The position numbers were made by a program, and so were the translations under genes. This document shows, piece by piece, positions 17,680-27,307 of a DNA stretch of 64,000 nt. The DNA comes from Microbulbifer salipaludis (GTDB taxonomy: Bacteria; Pseudomonadota; Gammaproteobacteria; Pseudomonadales; Cellvibrionaceae): positions 372,001 through 436,000 of the forward strand of contig NZ_JAEKJR010000001.1 in the NCBI RefSeq assembly GCF_017303155.1, given 5' to 3'. Within the stretch, counting starts at the first letter, position 1; each line of letters begins with the position of its first letter. Under the pieces are notes generated by a model. That model made no database searches. It saw only the letters and a list, made by a program, of their open reading frames with translations, and had not been told where the DNA came from.

Positions 17680-20600
17680 TTAGGCAAAGCGGCGACGGCG
17701 TACCAGTCCAGCCAGAGCCAGCAGGCCCAGCAGGTAGTACACGGAACCACCGCGTTTTTTCTTCGGTTTCTCGGTGACTTCCACTTCGTCTTCAACCGCA
17801 GACTCAACGGTGACAGTGAGGCTCGCCTCGGCACTCAGCGCACCATCGCTGACGATCACGGTGAAAACATGTTCACCCGCACCAAGGTTACTTACGGTGG
17901 TGGTCGCCTGGGTGGCATCCGCAATGGTTCCATTGCCCGCCCAGCTGAAGGACAGCATGTCGCCGTCCGGGTCGGAGCTTCCGCTCGCGTCGAGGGTGGC
18001 ACTTTCACCTTCGGTGATGGTCACATCGCCAGCAACCGCGGCCATGGGCGCGTCATTCACACCATTGACGGTGAGCATGAAGCTGGTGGATGCCGCATCG
18101 GCCGGGTTTTCCAGGTCTGCCACAGTAACGGTCACTTCGGTCTCACCATGGAAGTCGGCGGCCGGGGTGATGGTTACGGTCGAGCCGGACTCCCAGCCAT
18201 CGGCTATACCGCTGACGTTGTCACCGGAGATGGTGATTTCGTTGCGACCGGCAGTTTCATCGGCGTAGAACACGGTGATGTCAAAGCTGCCATCTTCGTC
18301 CACTTGCTTGTCGGCAATGGCGCTGATGGTCAGGTTGCTCGGCACCACGATGGTGTGGCTGAGATTCTTATCTCCCAGTTCATCCACCTGGCTGACCGCT
18401 TCAACCACCAGTTCCATGCCCGCGGCGTTGGACGCAACCCGGGTGGGTACGGTGACGTCGAACTGGCTGGATTCCGGACCGCGGTAGTCCCAGCACAGCA
18501 GCAGGTTGTCGTGGATGGTGTCGCGCAGACCAGTGGTGGGCTCGACATCAAATGCGGTCTTGGCCACGTAGGACTCACCCAGATAGCCTTCCAGCGGGCC
18601 GAACGGCGTCATCGCACCGCGGTAACCCTGCAGACCAATGGTGCCGTGGTCGTTGAGGCTGCCGAAGTTGATGTTGTCGTAGGCAAAGTACAGCTCGTGC
18701 TCGCCATCCCCGTGACGCACGTCCGTGTTGAACACCACCTGGAAGTCGAAGCTGTTGTCCAGCGGCGTGTTGTTGACGATGCCGGTGAACCAGTCCTGCT
18801 CACTGTGGTAGTCCTTGGCATTATCGAATTCGATGATGCCCCAGCCCGCTTCACCCGCGGCGGCAAGCGTCACACCGGAGTTTTCTTCCGGCCACCAGGG
18901 GCTCGGGTTGTACTCGGTGGACAGCACCTGCTGCGGGCCAAAGAAGCCCATGGAGCCACGCCACAGTGGAGCGAGCTTCTCGTTGGGAATCGAGTAGTCC
19001 GGCAGCGGGTTGTTGAACGGCCAGAACACCGGCAGTGCATCGATTGCAATCAGGCCGTTGGCCTTGATCGACAGCTCGTTTTGCTTACCAAAGTTCATCT
19101 GCTCGCCGTTGTTATACAGATGGAAATTATCTCTCCAGCCGCGGAACAGGGACGATACCGGAATGCTGACACCACTCATGAAGTCGATGCCGCCGTCGTA
19201 GGTGTAGCCGGTTTCAGGGTCGTAGACCGGGTAGCCGTTGTCGTCGGTGACCAGCGGGCGCATACCGCCGAAGTCCGGAGTCATACCAAACTCGCCCAGC
19301 AGGTCCATGTAGCCACTGCGATCGCTCTGACCGAAGTCCGGCATCATGCACGCCTGGGAGTAGTTGGCCGCGTTTTCGTTGTTGCTGGTCAGCACGTAGT
19401 CAGGCTGTACCGAGCCGGTATCCGGCTGCATACCGCTAATCACGATGGTGCGGCCATCAACGGTGACGTCGCTGACAATTTCACTGTTGGACGCATAGAT
19501 GTCGTCGGCGCTGAAGTTCAGGCCTTCAGGCATTTCTGCGGTGAGGGTGAAGTTGCGATCGCGGCCACTGTTGTTAGGCAGTACCGAGAAGGTGAACGGA
19601 ATTTCGTCGCCGGGGCGCGCGGAATCCTGTGGCACTTCCAGAGTGACGTCATCTTTGCCACGCACCAGTTTCAGGGAAACCATGCCCAGGTTGCCCGGGT
19701 TCACCGCGCTACTTCCGAAGTCCATCATGGAGTAGTAGATGTCGCCGGTCTGCATGTCTGGCATATCCCAGTTCAGCGTTACGCTGACCGGCTCTTGGCC
19801 AGTGCTTGCAGGCACTTCCACAGACAGGTTGCTGGCTTCGGTGTCGGTGATCACCGCGGTGGAATAGCTGAAGGTTTCCAGCGCATCCGGGTGGATCGGG
19901 GCGTTGTCCAGCAGGATTGGTGGGTTGTAGATAATCACCCAGTAGTTGCCGGGCTCTGGATCTTCCACGTTACAGAAGTTGTTGGCGGCAAGGTGCAGAG
20001 ACGCACACAGGATTTCGTCGAGCGGATCGACCTTGCCATCGTTGTTGTAGTCCTTACCGAGGTAGAGAACCGCGTTACCGATATCGAAGGCATCCGGCAC
20101 ATTGGAGTCGACGGTACCGTGAGATTCCACCACCACGCGCTTGGCGTTGGCCGGGACATTGATCCACTCAATGTGGGTGGCCTCGTCCAGGCGCATTTCG
20201 ATGGCTACGGACTCATCGCGGTAGCTATCCCAGGGGAAGGCCGTCTCGTCGTCCTTGGGCAGGCTGACTTGCTTGACCTCGGCCTTCACCGGTGCGAACA
20301 CACGCCCTACGGGGCTGGCCGCTTCAACCAGGTTGATACCGTTGAACTGGAAATCACCATCATTGCGATGGGCGGTGGCCGTCAGGGTTTCCGGCATACC
20401 GCGGTTGTCGTACTTGAACGCCATCGGCAGACGCAGCTCCGGACCGCCATTGGCTGGGGTCAGGGTCAGGTCGCTGTGCAATTCCGTTTCCGAGCCACCA
20501 AAGGCATCGGAGGTGGTCATGATGGACGCGTTGATCACCACCGTCTGGGTTTCCCCTTTTTTCAGGGAGAACTCACTCGGGGTGGCGGTGATGGTCACGC

Positions 20601-23214
20601 CATTCTGTTCCGACTGGTAGAGCAGCTCGGGATTCCAGTTGACCACATCGCCGGCGGACACTTTCCAGGTACCGTCTTCGGTAGCCTTGAAGGTACGCAT
20701 CCACTGACAGTTGGGGGCACAGCTCATATCCACCAGCTGGGGGATATTCAGACGGTGCACCAGACCACCATTGTTGGGGTTGGCCAACCTGAAGTTTTCG
20801 GCGGTTTCGTCCATCACCAGACCGGCCTGGACCGCGCGCGCCACATTGATGCGGCCGGCACCGGCACGGTAGGTATCTGCGATGGCTTCCTGACCGTTTT
20901 CACGGTTGAGACGCTTGTACTTGACCACTTTTTCCGCGGTCAGCATGAGTGCGGACTGCACTTCGGTGGCGGTCCAGTCGGGATGCGCCTCGCGAATCAG
21001 CGCCAGGGCACCGGCTGCATGCGGCGCGGCCATGGAGGTACCACTGATCGCCGCGAAGTCGCCAGAACCCGCCTGCGAGGAGAAGGGGTGCTGGTCGGCG
21101 TAGGCCGCGTAGATGTCGACACCCGGCGCCGCCACCATGGGGATCAGGCTCTCCGGCGTGGTCCAGCTGGGGCCGCGCGACGAGAAAGGTGCCAGCCAGT
21201 CGGCGTCTTCCTGGTTCACGGTGCGCGCCACCTGGGTGCTGCCGATGGTGATCATGTGGCCGTAATCGCCCCAGTTATTCAACCAGGTGCTGAGTCCATC
21301 TTCCGGCCACTGGCCCCACCAGGTTTCACTGGTGATATGCGCAGAAGGCAGGGAGTAGGAAGCGATAGACAGCGGATCACCATTGGAAGCGTTGTACAAC
21401 ACAAAACCATCGGCGCCACCCGCCTTGACGTTATCCGCCTTCACGGAACGGGCGATACCGTTCGGGTCATCCAGGCGGTTTCGGGCACAAACCACGATCA
21501 CATTCGGGCGCTGGCCCATGCTGTCGAGGATTGCTGCACCACCGTTCTGCTGGCTGGGGTAATTGTCGAAGGTCCCCGCCGCGTAAGGCTCGCCACAGTA
21601 CTGGTCGTAACCACCATTGATGTTGGGGTAGTCCTTCGCCTGCACCACCACACCGGTAATTTCGGTGCCGTTGATGGAACCGCCAACCAGGCCGCTGGTT
21701 TCCCAGCTTGGAGTTTTGGTCACATTGCCGGTGTCGATAGCACCTGCGTGGCTGATGGGCGTATCTACGTTAAACGAACGACCGTGAGTCGAGGCAGCCA
21801 CGTTGAGCAGCCAGGGGGAAGCGTGGTCAATGGCGCTGAAGCACTCTTCGCCACACAGTTGACCGGCGTTACCGGCAGAGGCGGACACACTGATACCCGC
21901 TTCACGGGCCGCCAGGAACGCGAGCTCCATGGCGCTTTCCCACGGGAAGCTGTCCTGGCCGCCGATAGAGAAGTTGATCACGTCGACGCCGTCGGCGATG
22001 GCATCTTCGATACTGGCAACGATGGATTCACCGGGGCAGCCGCCCACATCGAAGTCGTTATTCGGGAAACACGCCTGGTAGGAAACGATGTTCGCGCGCG
22101 GTGCTACGCCGGACATTTGCGGAACCAGATTTTCTGCAACCAGAGTACCGTCGCTCTCTTTGGAGGCGGCGGGCACCACGTAATCCACGTTCAACAGCAC
22201 GTTGCCCGCGGTGGTGGAGGCGGTGTGCGAGCCGTGGCCGTCGTAGTCTTCACCGTTCTTGGCGATGCTGGTACCCAGCTCGGCATTGAACAGGTCGTAG
22301 TAATCGGTGATGACCGGGTAGCTGCGCACACCGATCAACTTGTCGTTACACATGGATTCCTGACCGGACACGGTACAGTCACCCACGTACACGCCCTGAC
22401 CCCAGGGGTTGTTGTGGTCGTAGCCATCGTCGGCGACGTCGGCGAAGGAGCGGTGATCGGTGTTCACACCGGTATCGATGATGCCAACGATAATGCCTTC
22501 ACCCTTGTGGGGAACGCCGGCGGTCGCATTCGCGCTACCGGTCCACAGCTGATCGGCGCCGATCAGTTTCGGGCCTTCATCCGAGTGCAGTTCGTAGATC
22601 TTCGAACGCTCGACAAAGGCGACGTCCGGCATTTGTGCAATGCGGCGTGCTTCGTCCTGGGTCATCTTCATGGAGAAGCCGTTCACCGCATTGGTGAACT
22701 GGCGGCGCACCGCCTTACTGCCAACCCGCTGCTGCACCTTGTTCAGCACCACCGCCTGCTTCTCGAGCAGGTGGCTGCGGTATTTTTCCACCGCGGGCGC
22801 CTGTGGCTGGCCGGCCTTGAACGGTTTGTTCAGGGTGGTTTTGCGGCCCTGCTTCATCAGCGTGGCGTGGGTGGGCGCAAAGCCCGCCTTGCCACCACGG
22901 TAGGTGGCGACAGGTTCATCGTGCAGGCGCACCAGGTACACGTGCTCGCCGGTAATACCGCGCTCCTCGATGAACTTCTCGGTCTGGCGGCGTACCTGCA
23001 CGTTGAGGCCGTCATTCTGCAGCACGGACTGCTGGGAACCGGCGGCGGCGCGCTTGCGGAAGCGATCCAGCTGCTCCGGCGTGAAGTCCATCGCCTGTAG
23101 CTCGATGGCCTTGGTGGGCGCCGCGGGTGCCGGACCCGCCTGGGCGATGGCATGCATCGCGCCCGTGGCGTAGAGGCCGGCGGCAATCGCGCTGGCCAGG
23201 GTTTTTATTCTCAT
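17680..23214 (-). CDS. Giant secreted S8 (subtilisin-like) serine peptidase with GlyGly-CTERM anchor
   Basis: 1844 aa. Order: signal peptide (1-26); an inhibitor I9-like propeptide (about 90-207); peptidase S8 domain with Asp247 in GIIDTGV, His327 in DGHGSHTAS and Ser near residue 725 in SGTSMAAPHAAG. A PA-like insert lies between His and Ser. Fibronectin/Ig-like regions follow, then an Ig/PKD-like repeat near the end (ITEGESATLDASGSSDPDGD). The C-terminus carries a Gly-Gly signal, a hydrophobic segment (YYLLGLLALAGL) and an Arg cluster, which in known cases is processed by rhombosortase for surface attachment. Expected to degrade extracellular protein after type II secretion. It ends at a strong terminator and is followed upstream by a long gap. 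Confidence 0.92.
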   Translation of the reverse strand: MRIKTLASAIAAGLYATGAMHAIAQAGPAPAAPTKAIELQAMDFTPEQLDRFRKRAAAGSQQSVLQNDGLNVQVRRQTEKFIEERGITGEHVYLVRLHDEPVATYRGGKAGFAPTHATLMKQGRKTTLNKPFKAGQPQAPAVEKYRSHLLEKQAVVLNKVQQRVGSKAVRRQFTNAVNGFSMKMTQDEARRIAQMPDVAFVERSKIYELHSDEGPKLIGADQLWTGSANATAGVPHKGEGIIVGIIDTGVNTDHRSFADVADDGYDHNNPWGQGVYVGDCTVSGQESMCNDKLIGVRSYPVITDYYDLFNAELGTSIAKNGEDYDGHGSHTASTTAGNVLLNVDYVVPAASKESDGTLVAENLVPQMSGVAPRANIVSYQACFPNNDFDVGGCPGESIVASIEDAIADGVDVINFSIGGQDSFPWESAMELAFLAAREAGISVSASAGNAGQLCGEECFSAIDHASPWLLNVAASTHGRSFNVDTPISHAGAIDTGNVTKTPSWETSGLVGGSINGTEITGVVVQAKDYPNINGGYDQYCGEPYAAGTFDNYPSQQNGGAAILDSMGQRPNVIVVCARNRLDDPNGIARSVKADNVKAGGADGFVLYNASNGDPLSIASYSLPSAHITSETWWGQWPEDGLSTWLNNWGDYGHMITIGSTQVARTVNQEDADWLAPFSSRGPSWTTPESLIPMVAAPGVDIYAAYADQHPFSSQAGSGDFAAISGTSMAAPHAAGALALIREAHPDWTATEVQSALMLTAEKVVKYKRLNRENGQEAIADTYRAGAGRINVARAVQAGLVMDETAENFRLANPNNGGLVHRLNIPQLVDMSCAPNCQWMRTFKATEDGTWKVSAGDVVNWNPELLYQSEQNGVTITATPSEFSLKKGETQTVVINASIMTTSDAFGGSETELHSDLTLTPANGGPELRLPMAFKYDNRGMPETLTATAHRNDGDFQFNGINLVEAASPVGRVFAPVKAEVKQVSLPKDDETAFPWDSYRDESVAIEMRLDEATHIEWINVPANAKRVVVESHGTVDSNVPDAFDIGNAVLYLGKDYNNDGKVDPLDEILCASLHLAANNFCNVEDPEPGNYWVIIYNPPILLDNAPIHPDALETFSYSTAVITDTEASNLSVEVPASTGQEPVSVTLNWDMPDMQTGDIYYSMMDFGSSAVNPGNLGMVSLKLVRGKDDVTLEVPQDSARPGDEIPFTFSVLPNNSGRDRNFTLTAEMPEGLNFSADDIYASNSEIVSDVTVDGRTIVISGMQPDTGSVQPDYVLTSNNENAANYSQACMMPDFGQSDRSGYMDLLGEFGMTPDFGGMRPLVTDDNGYPVYDPETGYTYDGGIDFMSGVSIPVSSLFRGWRDNFHLYNNGEQMNFGKQNELSIKANGLIAIDALPVFWPFNNPLPDYSIPNEKLAPLWRGSMGFFGPQQVLSTEYNPSPWWPEENSGVTLAAAGEAGWGIIEFDNAKDYHSEQDWFTGIVNNTPLDNSFDFQVVFNTDVRHGDGEHELYFAYDNINFGSLNDHGTIGLQGYRGAMTPFGPLEGYLGESYVAKTAFDVEPTTGLRDTIHDNLLLCWDYRGPESSQFDVTVPTRVASNAAGMELVVEAVSQVDELGDKNLSHTIVVPSNLTISAIADKQVDEDGSFDITVFYADETAGRNEITISGDNVSGIADGWESGSTVTITPAADFHGETEVTVTVADLENPADAASTSFMLTVNGVNDAPMAAVAGDVTITEGESATLDASGSSDPDGDMLSFSWAGNGTIADATQATTTVSNLGAGEHVFTVIVSDGALSAEASLTVTVESAVEDEVEVTEKPKKKRGGSVYYLLGLLALAGLVRRRRFA

Positions 23215-23999
23215 GAAGTTGCCCTACGTCGAATAGTTTGGCCCTGCGCGGATTCCCGAGACCGGGGCCACACTGGAGCCTGTTATTTTCGTTTTTGGCA
23301 GCCGGCCAGAATTTGCACAAAACCCCAGCCGAAATACCGGAAGCCCGATATTAAGAATTTGCATATACGCAAAACAACCGGTTCTAAGCAGGGTGATTTT
23401 TCGGGACAGTCAAGGACAGGAAAGGACAAAAGGGCATTAATTCTGCCAAAAGCGCACCAATATGGACCGCATGGCGAGGCGCAATTCACAGGATCCTCGT
23501 AAATTCGGGGTATTCTTTGCGATTGGAGCAAATCGACCTATTGGTCAGATAGTGTTTTTATCTCCATTGCCGGGGGGATTCAGTATTTTGTAAATGGCGT
23601 CAATCGCGTGGGACTGTAGAGTCCACCTCCGTGAACAGGCGCAATTAACGCAACAAAACGCTAATTTTTTGCCTGTATACACAACCTGGCGGCGCAATGA
23701 TCTTACCGGCGTCCTCGCCGCTAGGGATTTATTGCTTTTTTGCTAAAAATGTAAGAAGGAGGGGATTTTTTATGCAATTTGAGCAAAACATCGAGGCTGG
23801 TGACGCCAGATCCGACATTGCAATGCCGTGCGGTCGCGCACTGTGTCCGCACGGCACTAGGTGAATTGGGATAAGGGGGAGCCCAAAAAGAGCGCGATTG
23901 TAAGCCGGCAAAACGCCGCAAGGGGTTAGCCTGGCCGCGACAGAGCGCGGCTGTCAGGTCGGTTGGCAGCAGCTGCAACCGGTGGCACGCAGCCCGGTG
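23215..23999. other. 785-bp gene-poor gap
   Basis: No long conserved gene. The part next to 23215 should contain the peptidase promoter and leader; it is less GC-rich than the surroundings (23290-23660). A short AATTA-ACG / CG-CTAATT inverted repeat followed by six T lies at about 23646-23672. A 30-codon candidate frame with a strong ribosome-binding site is at 23772-23864. A longer leftward frame across 23721-23978 lacks any sign of being a gene. Confidence 0.5.
23772..23864 (+). CDS. Candidate small ORF, 30 aa
   Basis: ATG with GAAGGAGGGG about 8 bp upstream, one of the best ribosome-binding sites in the window. The product (MQFEQNIEAGD...CPHGTR) has no signal peptide, and two cysteines close to the end. 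The 3' third contains a CCGTGCGG/CCGCACGG hairpin (23825-23853). It could be a small regulatory peptide or a leader, or the match may be chance. No promoter is obvious. Confidence 0.3.
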   Translation: MQFEQNIEAGDARSDIAMPCGRALCPHGTR

Positions 24000-24677
24000 T
24001 TACTGGTTGAGTGCGTTCCACTCATCCGCCGTGAAGAAACGCGACTCAAAATCTCCCCGAGCCGCGGCGTCACCGGTGTTCAGCACCGCCATTAGACGGG
24101 CGATACGGCCATTGGCGGCCACCACCGAGTGCCACACGTTGCCATCCATGTATAGCACGTCGCCGGTTTCAAGCAGTGCCGGCGCCTGCCCCTGGACAAA
24201 GGCCATCAGCTCCCCTTCCTGGATAATGATCACCTTCTCACCCGGGTGCCGTACAAATTCTGACTCCCAGACCGGGATAGGATCCACCTCCGCATAAATG
24301 CAATTCATGCTGCGGGGCTCCAGGTCTGTGAACATGTATTGCAGGCTGACCTCGAGTTCGCGGGTGGTTTCGCGCCCGCGCGCACGGTTAATCGCCATGC
24401 GTGCCCGCGCCGGGTGTGTCGCCGGGGCGCGCGCAGATTCTGTGCCCTGAGACTGCAGAAACGCCTCCGGCGGCACCGCCAACACCTTGGCCAGTGCGTG
24501 AATTTTTTCGACATTCAGCGACAGTTGCGTATTTTCGATACGCGACAGTGAGGATATGGATATGCCACTTTTGTCGGACAATTCCCCCAGTGTCATCTGG
24601 CGCTCTTTGCGCAGTCGGCGCAGTGTCTTGCCGACGGATTCCTCTTCCTTGCTGGGTTTTGCCTTGCGGTGTGGCAT
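24000..24677 (-). CDS. XRE-family regulator with C-terminal cupin
   Basis: 225 aa. Residues about 14-70 form a helix-turn-helix of the Cro/XRE type (LRRLRKERQMTLGELSDKSG, ISSLSRIENTQLSLN). Residues about 120-215 form a small beta-barrel cupin (HPGEKVIIIQEGELMAFVQG, then LLETGDVLYMDGNVWHSV). Proteins of this build usually repress or activate a neighbouring catabolic gene in response to a small ligand bound by the cupin. The next gene downstream, on the same strand, encodes a sugar dehydrogenase 60 bp away past its own terminus, so that gene may be a target. The ligand is unknown. Confidence 0.88.
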   Translation of the reverse strand: MPHRKAKPSKEEESVGKTLRRLRKERQMTLGELSDKSGISISSLSRIENTQLSLNVEKIHALAKVLAVPPEAFLQSQGTESARAPATHPARARMAINRARGRETTRELEVSLQYMFTDLEPRSMNCIYAEVDPIPVWESEFVRHPGEKVIIIQEGELMAFVQGQAPALLETGDVLYMDGNVWHSVVAANGRIARLMAVLNTGDAAARGDFESRFFTADEWNALNQ

Positions 24678-24772
24678 GGGGTGCTGCTCTGTCGGTTTTC
24701 TATAGGAGGGGAGTATAGGGAGCGCCCCGTACGGGCGGGCACTCCCGGGATTGATTGGACCGCGCAGGCCGG

Positions 24773-25939
24773 TTATTTCTGATAACTGACCCGGTAGATG
24801 GCGCCGGCATAATCGTCCGATACCAGCAACGCGCCATCGGGCATCACCAGCACATCCACCGGACGCCCCCAGACTTCTTCACCCTGCAACCAGCCATCAA
24901 TAAACGGCGCGTAGGAGGTGGCCTCGCCCTGCTCGTTGAGAGTTACCAGGGTTACCCGGTAGCCAATCTTCTGGCTGCGGTTCCAGGAGCCGTGCTCTGC
25001 GATCAGCACCTGGTTTTTGTAGGCGGCCGGAAACTGGTCACCGGTATAGAACTTCACGCCCAGTGGTGCCACATGCGGCCCCAGCTCCTGTACCGGCGGC
25101 ACATAGGCGCTGCACTGCTTGCCCTCGCCGCTCCCTTTATTGCCAAATTCGGGATCGAGCACGTCCTTGCCGTGGCAATAGGGATATCCAAAGTGCAGGC
25201 CGGCAACCGGTGCCGTGTTCAGCTCGCAGGGGGGAATATCGTCGCCCAGCATGTCGCGACCATTGTCGGTAAACCACAGGTGCTTGGTCTGCGGGTGCCA
25301 GGTGAAACCCACCGTGTTGCGAACCCCCTCGGCCCAGGTCTCGGTTTTCACCACTTTGTCGCCTTCAATCTTCAGGCGCTGGATGTTGGCGTAGTCCTTT
25401 TCCTCACAGATATTACACGGCGCGCCGACCGGCACATACAACCAGCCATCCGGGCCAAACGCGATATATTTCCAGCCGTGGTGCTTCTCCGGGAACTGGT
25501 CGGTGATGATGACCGGGTCCGGTGGGTTGTCGAGATTCGCCTCAATGTCATCGAAGCGCAGGATGCTGGTGATGGCGCTGACATACAGGTCGCCATCTCT
25601 GAGTGCCACGCCGGTGGGGCGCTTGAGGCCCTCGGCGATCACTTTCACCTCATCGGCTTTCTGGTCGCCGTCTTTGTCCAGTACCGCATAGACCTTGCCC
25701 TCACCCATGGAGCCGACAAACAGGGTGCCCTTGGCGCTGCGCACCATATGGCGTGCATTGGGAATGTCCTTGGCGTAGACCTCGATCTTGAAGCCCTGCG
25801 GCAGGTTCAGCTTGTCCAGATAGATATCGCCCTTGGCCGCTTGCGCCACACTGCTGAACGCCAGCGCCAATGCCGTGCCGGCTAGGGCAAGCCCGCAGCG
25901 TAGCGCGCGCTTGCCAGTGCGGATGGTGAACAGACCCAT
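24773..25939 (-). CDS. PQQ-dependent sugar dehydrogenase-type (sorbosone dehydrogenase-like) protein
   Basis: 388 aa with a signal peptide (MGLFTIRTGKRAL...VAQA), so periplasmic. The mature part is a beta-propeller of the soluble glucose/sorbosone dehydrogenase family, with repeated blades such as GWKYIAFGPDGWLYVPVG, VRNTVGFTWHP, LWFTDNGRDMLGDD and RPVDVLVMPDGALLVSDD. Relatives oxidise sugars with PQQ; the electron acceptor is not shown. The ATG at 25939 with CAGGGAG upstream is chosen over 25957. No PQQ synthesis genes are in the window. It lies just downstream of dprA (22 bp) on the same strand, an unusual neighbour for dprA. Confidence 0.85.
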   Translation of the reverse strand: MGLFTIRTGKRALRCGLALAGTALALAFSSVAQAAKGDIYLDKLNLPQGFKIEVYAKDIPNARHMVRSAKGTLFVGSMGEGKVYAVLDKDGDQKADEVKVIAEGLKRPTGVALRDGDLYVSAITSILRFDDIEANLDNPPDPVIITDQFPEKHHGWKYIAFGPDGWLYVPVGAPCNICEEKDYANIQRLKIEGDKVVKTETWAEGVRNTVGFTWHPQTKHLWFTDNGRDMLGDDIPPCELNTAPVAGLHFGYPYCHGKDVLDPEFGNKGSGEGKQCSAYVPPVQELGPHVAPLGVKFYTGDQFPAAYKNQVLIAEHGSWNRSQKIGYRVTLVTLNEQGEATSYAPFIDGWLQGEEVWGRPVDVLVMPDGALLVSDDYAGAIYRVSYQK

Positions 25940-25960
25940 GATTTGGACTCCCTGCAAATT

Positions 25961-27148
25961 TCAGGCGAGACCGTAACGGCTTTTTGGCTCTTCCACCAGT
26001 GCCTGCAAGGCCATATTGCCGGGGCCGGTCAACTGGTAACCACCGGGCAGCTGCTCCACCAGACCCTCGAGCTCTAACTGCAGAAGGCAGGCCATCAACG
26101 CGCCCGCATCGGCGCCGGTATCCCGCGCCAGCTGTTCGATACTGCGCGGATCTGCGCCCAGTGCGCGCATCACCTGGCGCTGCGCTTCGGGCAATTTCGC
26201 GATTTCGTCGGATGCCGGAGGAGCGTCGAACAAACCCGTTTGCTGTGCCAGGCCGGACAAGAGTCCACCCAAATGCTGGACAATGTCTCCACTGGTTTCC
26301 GTCAGCTGGGCACCGTGTTTGATCATATGGTGACACCCCCGCGCCATGGGGTTATGAATGGAACCGGGTATGGCGAACACTTCGCGATTCTGCTCCAGCG
26401 CCAGGCGCGCGGTAATCAGCGAACCGGAGCGCACCGCTGCCTCCACCAGCAACGTGCCCAGACTGAGCCCGGCAATAATGCGGTTGCGGCGGGGGAAGTT
26501 GCCCGCCTCCGGGGCGGTACCCAGCGGGAGCTCGCTGATGATGGCCCCATTGCCCTCGAGAATCTGCTCGGCCAGCGGGCTGTTGCGGCGCGGGTAGATT
26601 TGGTCAACACCGGTTCCGAGTACCGCAATGGTTGTTCCTCCCCCCTGCAGCGCGCCTTTATGGGCGGCGGCGTCGACCCCGAGTGCCAGGCCGGAGGTGA
26701 TCGCAAAACCCGCCGCGGCGAGATCGGCGGAAAATGCCTGCGCATTATCGAGGCCTGCGCGGGTAGCGCGACGGGCGCCCACCACCGCCACCTGCGGCAG
26801 TGACAGGCTATCGGGGTTACCGCGCAGGTACAGCACCGGCGGTGGCCGGGGTATTTCTCTCAGCAGTGCCGGGTAGCTGTCGTCGTCGCGATGCATCAAA
26901 TAGATGCACGCCTCGGCGCAGCGCTGCCGTTGTGCCAGCGCCCACTGGCCGAGTTCGCTGTCCAGTGCCAAACGCTGGAATTCTGCGAGCTGGGCGCGGG
27001 CGCGATCCGGAAGTGTGCGGGGAAGTTGGGCGGGGGGTTGTTGCAGCGCCATCTGGGCAGAGCCGAAGCGCTCCACCAGCTGCCAGTAGAGTCCGGGGCC
27101 GATGCCTTCGAGACGAAGCAGGGAGAGAGTCGCGGTCAACGCATCCAT
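25961..27148 (-). CDS. dprA: DNA-processing protein A (DprA/Smf)
   Basis: Binds incoming single-stranded DNA in natural transformation and loads RecA; in non-competent bacteria its role is unclear. The Rossmann-like core is intact: VVGARRATRAG, FAITSGLALGVDAAAHKGAL, VLGTGVDQIYPRRN, FPRRNRIIAGLS and SGSLITARLALEQNREVFAIPGS (partial quotes). A C-terminal winged-helix region follows (about 320-375). GGAGGT precedes the ATG at 27148, and the frame open to 27208 is rejected. It lies downstream of a LysM gene in the same direction, matching the Pseudomonas order; tsaC, its usual next neighbour, is 8.5 kb away here. Confidence 0.95.
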   Translation of the reverse strand: MDALTATLSLLRLEGIGPGLYWQLVERFGSAQMALQQPPAQLPRTLPDRARAQLAEFQRLALDSELGQWALAQRQRCAEACIYLMHRDDDSYPALLREIPRPPPVLYLRGNPDSLSLPQVAVVGARRATRAGLDNAQAFSADLAAAGFAITSGLALGVDAAAHKGALQGGGTTIAVLGTGVDQIYPRRNSPLAEQILEGNGAIISELPLGTAPEAGNFPRRNRIIAGLSLGTLLVEAAVRSGSLITARLALEQNREVFAIPGSIHNPMARGCHHMIKHGAQLTETSGDIVQHLGGLLSGLAQQTGLFDAPPASDEIAKLPEAQRQVMRALGADPRSIEQLARDTGADAGALMACLLQLELEGLVEQLPGGYQLTGPGNMALQALVEEPKSRYGLA

Positions 27149-27307
27149 GCGTCGGGTACCTCCAAAAATTGTCTTTTTGCACGATAGCCGCGTTGGCTCC
27201 GTGCTCAAATCCTCACGTACTGTCTGTACGCTCCGGTTTTGCGCGCGGTGCCTCCTTGCTCTCGCACAAAAATCCTAATTTTTTAAGGCACCCTTGAACC
27301 GTTTTAA

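Noticed and set aside
17869..23100. A very long open frame on the plus strand, antisense to the giant peptidase gene (about 1743 codons).
   Set aside because: It is exactly antisense to a well-supported gene, and its translation is rich in His, Arg, Val and Gly with no recognisable domains. Long antisense frames are expected opposite GC-rich genes with strong third-position bias.
23721..23978. An 85-codon leftward frame in the gap beside the XRE-cupin gene.
   Set aside because: No good ribosome-binding site, no family similarity, and amino acid content like a random frame.
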